Shown one piece after another: positions 5,211-6,012 of a DNA stretch of 6,012 nt (its first letter is position 1; every line of letters begins with the position of its first letter). The DNA comes from Campylobacter sp. Its GTDB lineage: Bacteria; Campylobacterota; Campylobacteria; Campylobacterales; Campylobacteraceae. Position numbers and translations under genes: made by a program. Location of the stretch: assembly GCA_017940085.1 (NCBI GenBank), contig JAGAZK010000218.1:1-6012 (forward strand). Direction: 5' to 3'. Under the pieces are notes generated by a model. That model was not told where the DNA came from, made no database searches, and worked only from the letters and a program-made list of their open reading frames with translations.

Positions 5211-5530
5211 AGCAATTTTCAATATATATCGTAAAATTTTATCGCCGTTGGATTTCGCCTATGCTTCCTAGATCTTGTAGATACTATCCGACTTGCTCCC
5301 AATATGCCCTAGAGCAGCTTAGATTTTCAAATTTCTTTTTTGCAATTTTTGCTATTGCTTTGCGTATTTTAAGGTGCAATCAATTATTTAAAGGTGGCAT
5401 TGATTATCCTGTGATTAGACGAAATTTTGCTTTTTTGTTAATTCGCCCAAATTCGCAGTTTAAGCCTAAATTTTGGTTTGTTCCTTGCGAAAAAGATAAA
5501 TTTTATATTATAAAAGAATTGAAGTATTAA
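5207..5530 (+). CDS. yidD: Membrane protein insertion efficiency factor YidD
   Basis: A small inner-membrane-associated protein that assists YidC/Sec-dependent insertion of membrane proteins. The 107-residue product carries the diagnostic PRSCRYYPTCSQYALE (21-36, Cys24 and Cys30) and RCNQLFKGGIDYP (56-68, Cys57), with a short amphipathic N-terminus KFYRRWISPML. I chose the ATG at 5207 because it forms the ATGA overlap with the rnpA stop, as at four other junctions here. An in-frame ATG at 5198 would add only MYK and cannot be excluded. The tail of about 40 residues after the conserved GG-DYP motif is variable in the family. The stop overlaps the yidC ribosome binding site. It lies in the standard order between rnpA and yidC. 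Confidence 0.95.
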   Translation: MKQFSIYIVKFYRRWISPMLPRSCRYYPTCSQYALEQLRFSNFFFAIFAIALRILRCNQLFKGGIDYPVIRRNFAFLLIRPNSQFKPKFWFVPCEKDKFYIIKELKY

Positions 5531-5534
5531 AGGA
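5530..5534 (+). promoter_or_regulatory. Ribosome binding site deciding the GTG start of yidC
   Basis: AAGGA at 5530-5534 overlaps the last base of the yidD stop and sits 6 bases before GTG at 5541. No ATG occurs in frame until codon 15, inside the first membrane segment, so GTG is the start. Confidence 0.7.
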
Positions 5535-5540
5535 AAAATA

Positions 5541-6012
5541 GTGTTTGAGAATTTTTCAACCCAAAAAAGACTTATAGTCGCTATGGTAATTTCAGCAATT
5601 TTTTTTGTCGCTTATGATTATTTCTTTTTGCCAAAAAAACCAATAGATAATAATACAACAACAATAAGCCAAAATGCCGCCCCGAGCGTGGAAAATACGA
5701 GCGAAGCTCCACAAACTTCGCAAACTTCACCAAATTTGCAAAATATTTCCCAAAATCTTGTAGTAATTAAAGCTGAAAATTTCATCGCAAATATAGATGA
5801 ATTTGGTAGAATTAGCAAATTTGAACTTACCCAAGAAAAATACAAAGACGAAAACAATCAGCAAATTTCTCTCATAAATCCGCAAAATGCACCACTTCCA
5901 CTAGAAGTTAGATTTAGTGATACTGCTTTAAATCAAAAGGCTTTTAGTGTCAAATATAGTGCAAATTTGAGCGAATTAAATTTGCAAAATGAGCAAAAAG
6001 ACATTGTTTTAA
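5541..6012 (+). CDS. yidC: Membrane protein insertase YidC, N-terminal part (3' truncated by window)
   Basis: The 5' part of the Oxa1/Alb3/YidC insertase, which inserts and folds inner-membrane proteins with or without SecYEG. The frame is open from GTG at 5541 to the window end (157 codons). Residues about 10-30 (RLIVAMVISAIFFVAYDYFF) form the first transmembrane helix, typical of Gram-negative YidC, followed by a low-complexity Asn/Gln/Thr/Ser linker (about 34-70). The start of the large periplasmic beta-domain comes next (ENFIANIDEFGRISKFEL is its usual opening). The conserved five-helix insertase core lies beyond the window. The identification rests on this N-terminal pattern plus the rpmH-rnpA-yidD position. 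About one third of the expected 500-plus residues is visible. Confidence 0.95.
   Translation, partial: MFENFSTQKRLIVAMVISAIFFVAYDYFFLPKKPIDNNTTTISQNAAPSVENTSEAPQTSQTSPNLQNISQNLVVIKAENFIANIDEFGRISKFELTQEKYKDENNQQISLINPQNAPLPLEVRFSDTALNQKAFSVKYSANLSELNLQNEQKDIVL

Noticed and set aside
5618..5857. Minus-strand open frame opposite yidC
   Set aside because: It overlaps the yidC linker and periplasmic domain. The apparent hydrophobic protein comes from reverse reading of Asn/Gln/Lys-rich codons.

Overview
The window reads as chromosomal DNA of a Campylobacter or close relative (Campylobacterota). Three things point there. The DNA is strongly AT-rich. The gene run rpmH-rnpA-yidD-yidC has protein sequences of the Campylobacter type. 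An ABC ATPase is followed by two tandem thioredoxin-like lipoproteins, as at the distal end of the Campylobacter p19 iron locus (Cj1663-Cj1664-Cj1665 in C. jejuni, from memory). The species cannot be fixed from this sequence. All genes lie on the + strand.

Layout. (1) Bases 1-1570 hold the end of one operon: an ABC transporter ATPase that enters from outside the window, then two paralogous TlpA-like thioredoxin lipoproteins. The genes are joined by 4-base ATGA overlaps. A weak AT-rich hairpin follows. (2) Bases 1571-1666 are a short intergenic gap with an extended -10 promoter. (3) Bases 1667-4574 hold a second operon: agmatine deiminase (aguA) and N-carbamoylputrescine amidase (aguB), which together convert agmatine to putrescine, followed by a short and a long membrane-anchored Sel1/Hcp-like protein with regularly spaced Cys-x7-Cys pairs. 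(4) Bases 4575-4739 are a gap of extreme AT content with two copies of a perfect 16-base palindrome, a 10-base motif present three times, and the probable rpmH promoter. (5) Bases 4740-6012 hold rpmH (ribosomal protein L34, 44 codons), rnpA (RNase P protein, TTG start), yidD, and the 5' part of yidC (GTG start), which runs off the window.

How the genes work together. The first block is the ATP-driven and thiol-redox part of an envelope iron/metal transport system. The second is the polyamine route from agmatine, apparently co-transcribed with two disulfide-repeat proteins of unknown role. The third is a translation and membrane-insertion housekeeping cluster. I see no rRNA, tRNA, CRISPR array, insertion sequence or prophage signal.

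No clearly new system is visible. The points most worth a second look are the mosaic DNA identity between the two thioredoxin genes, the short/long Cys-x7-Cys gene pair behind aguAB, and the paired palindromes upstream of rpmH.
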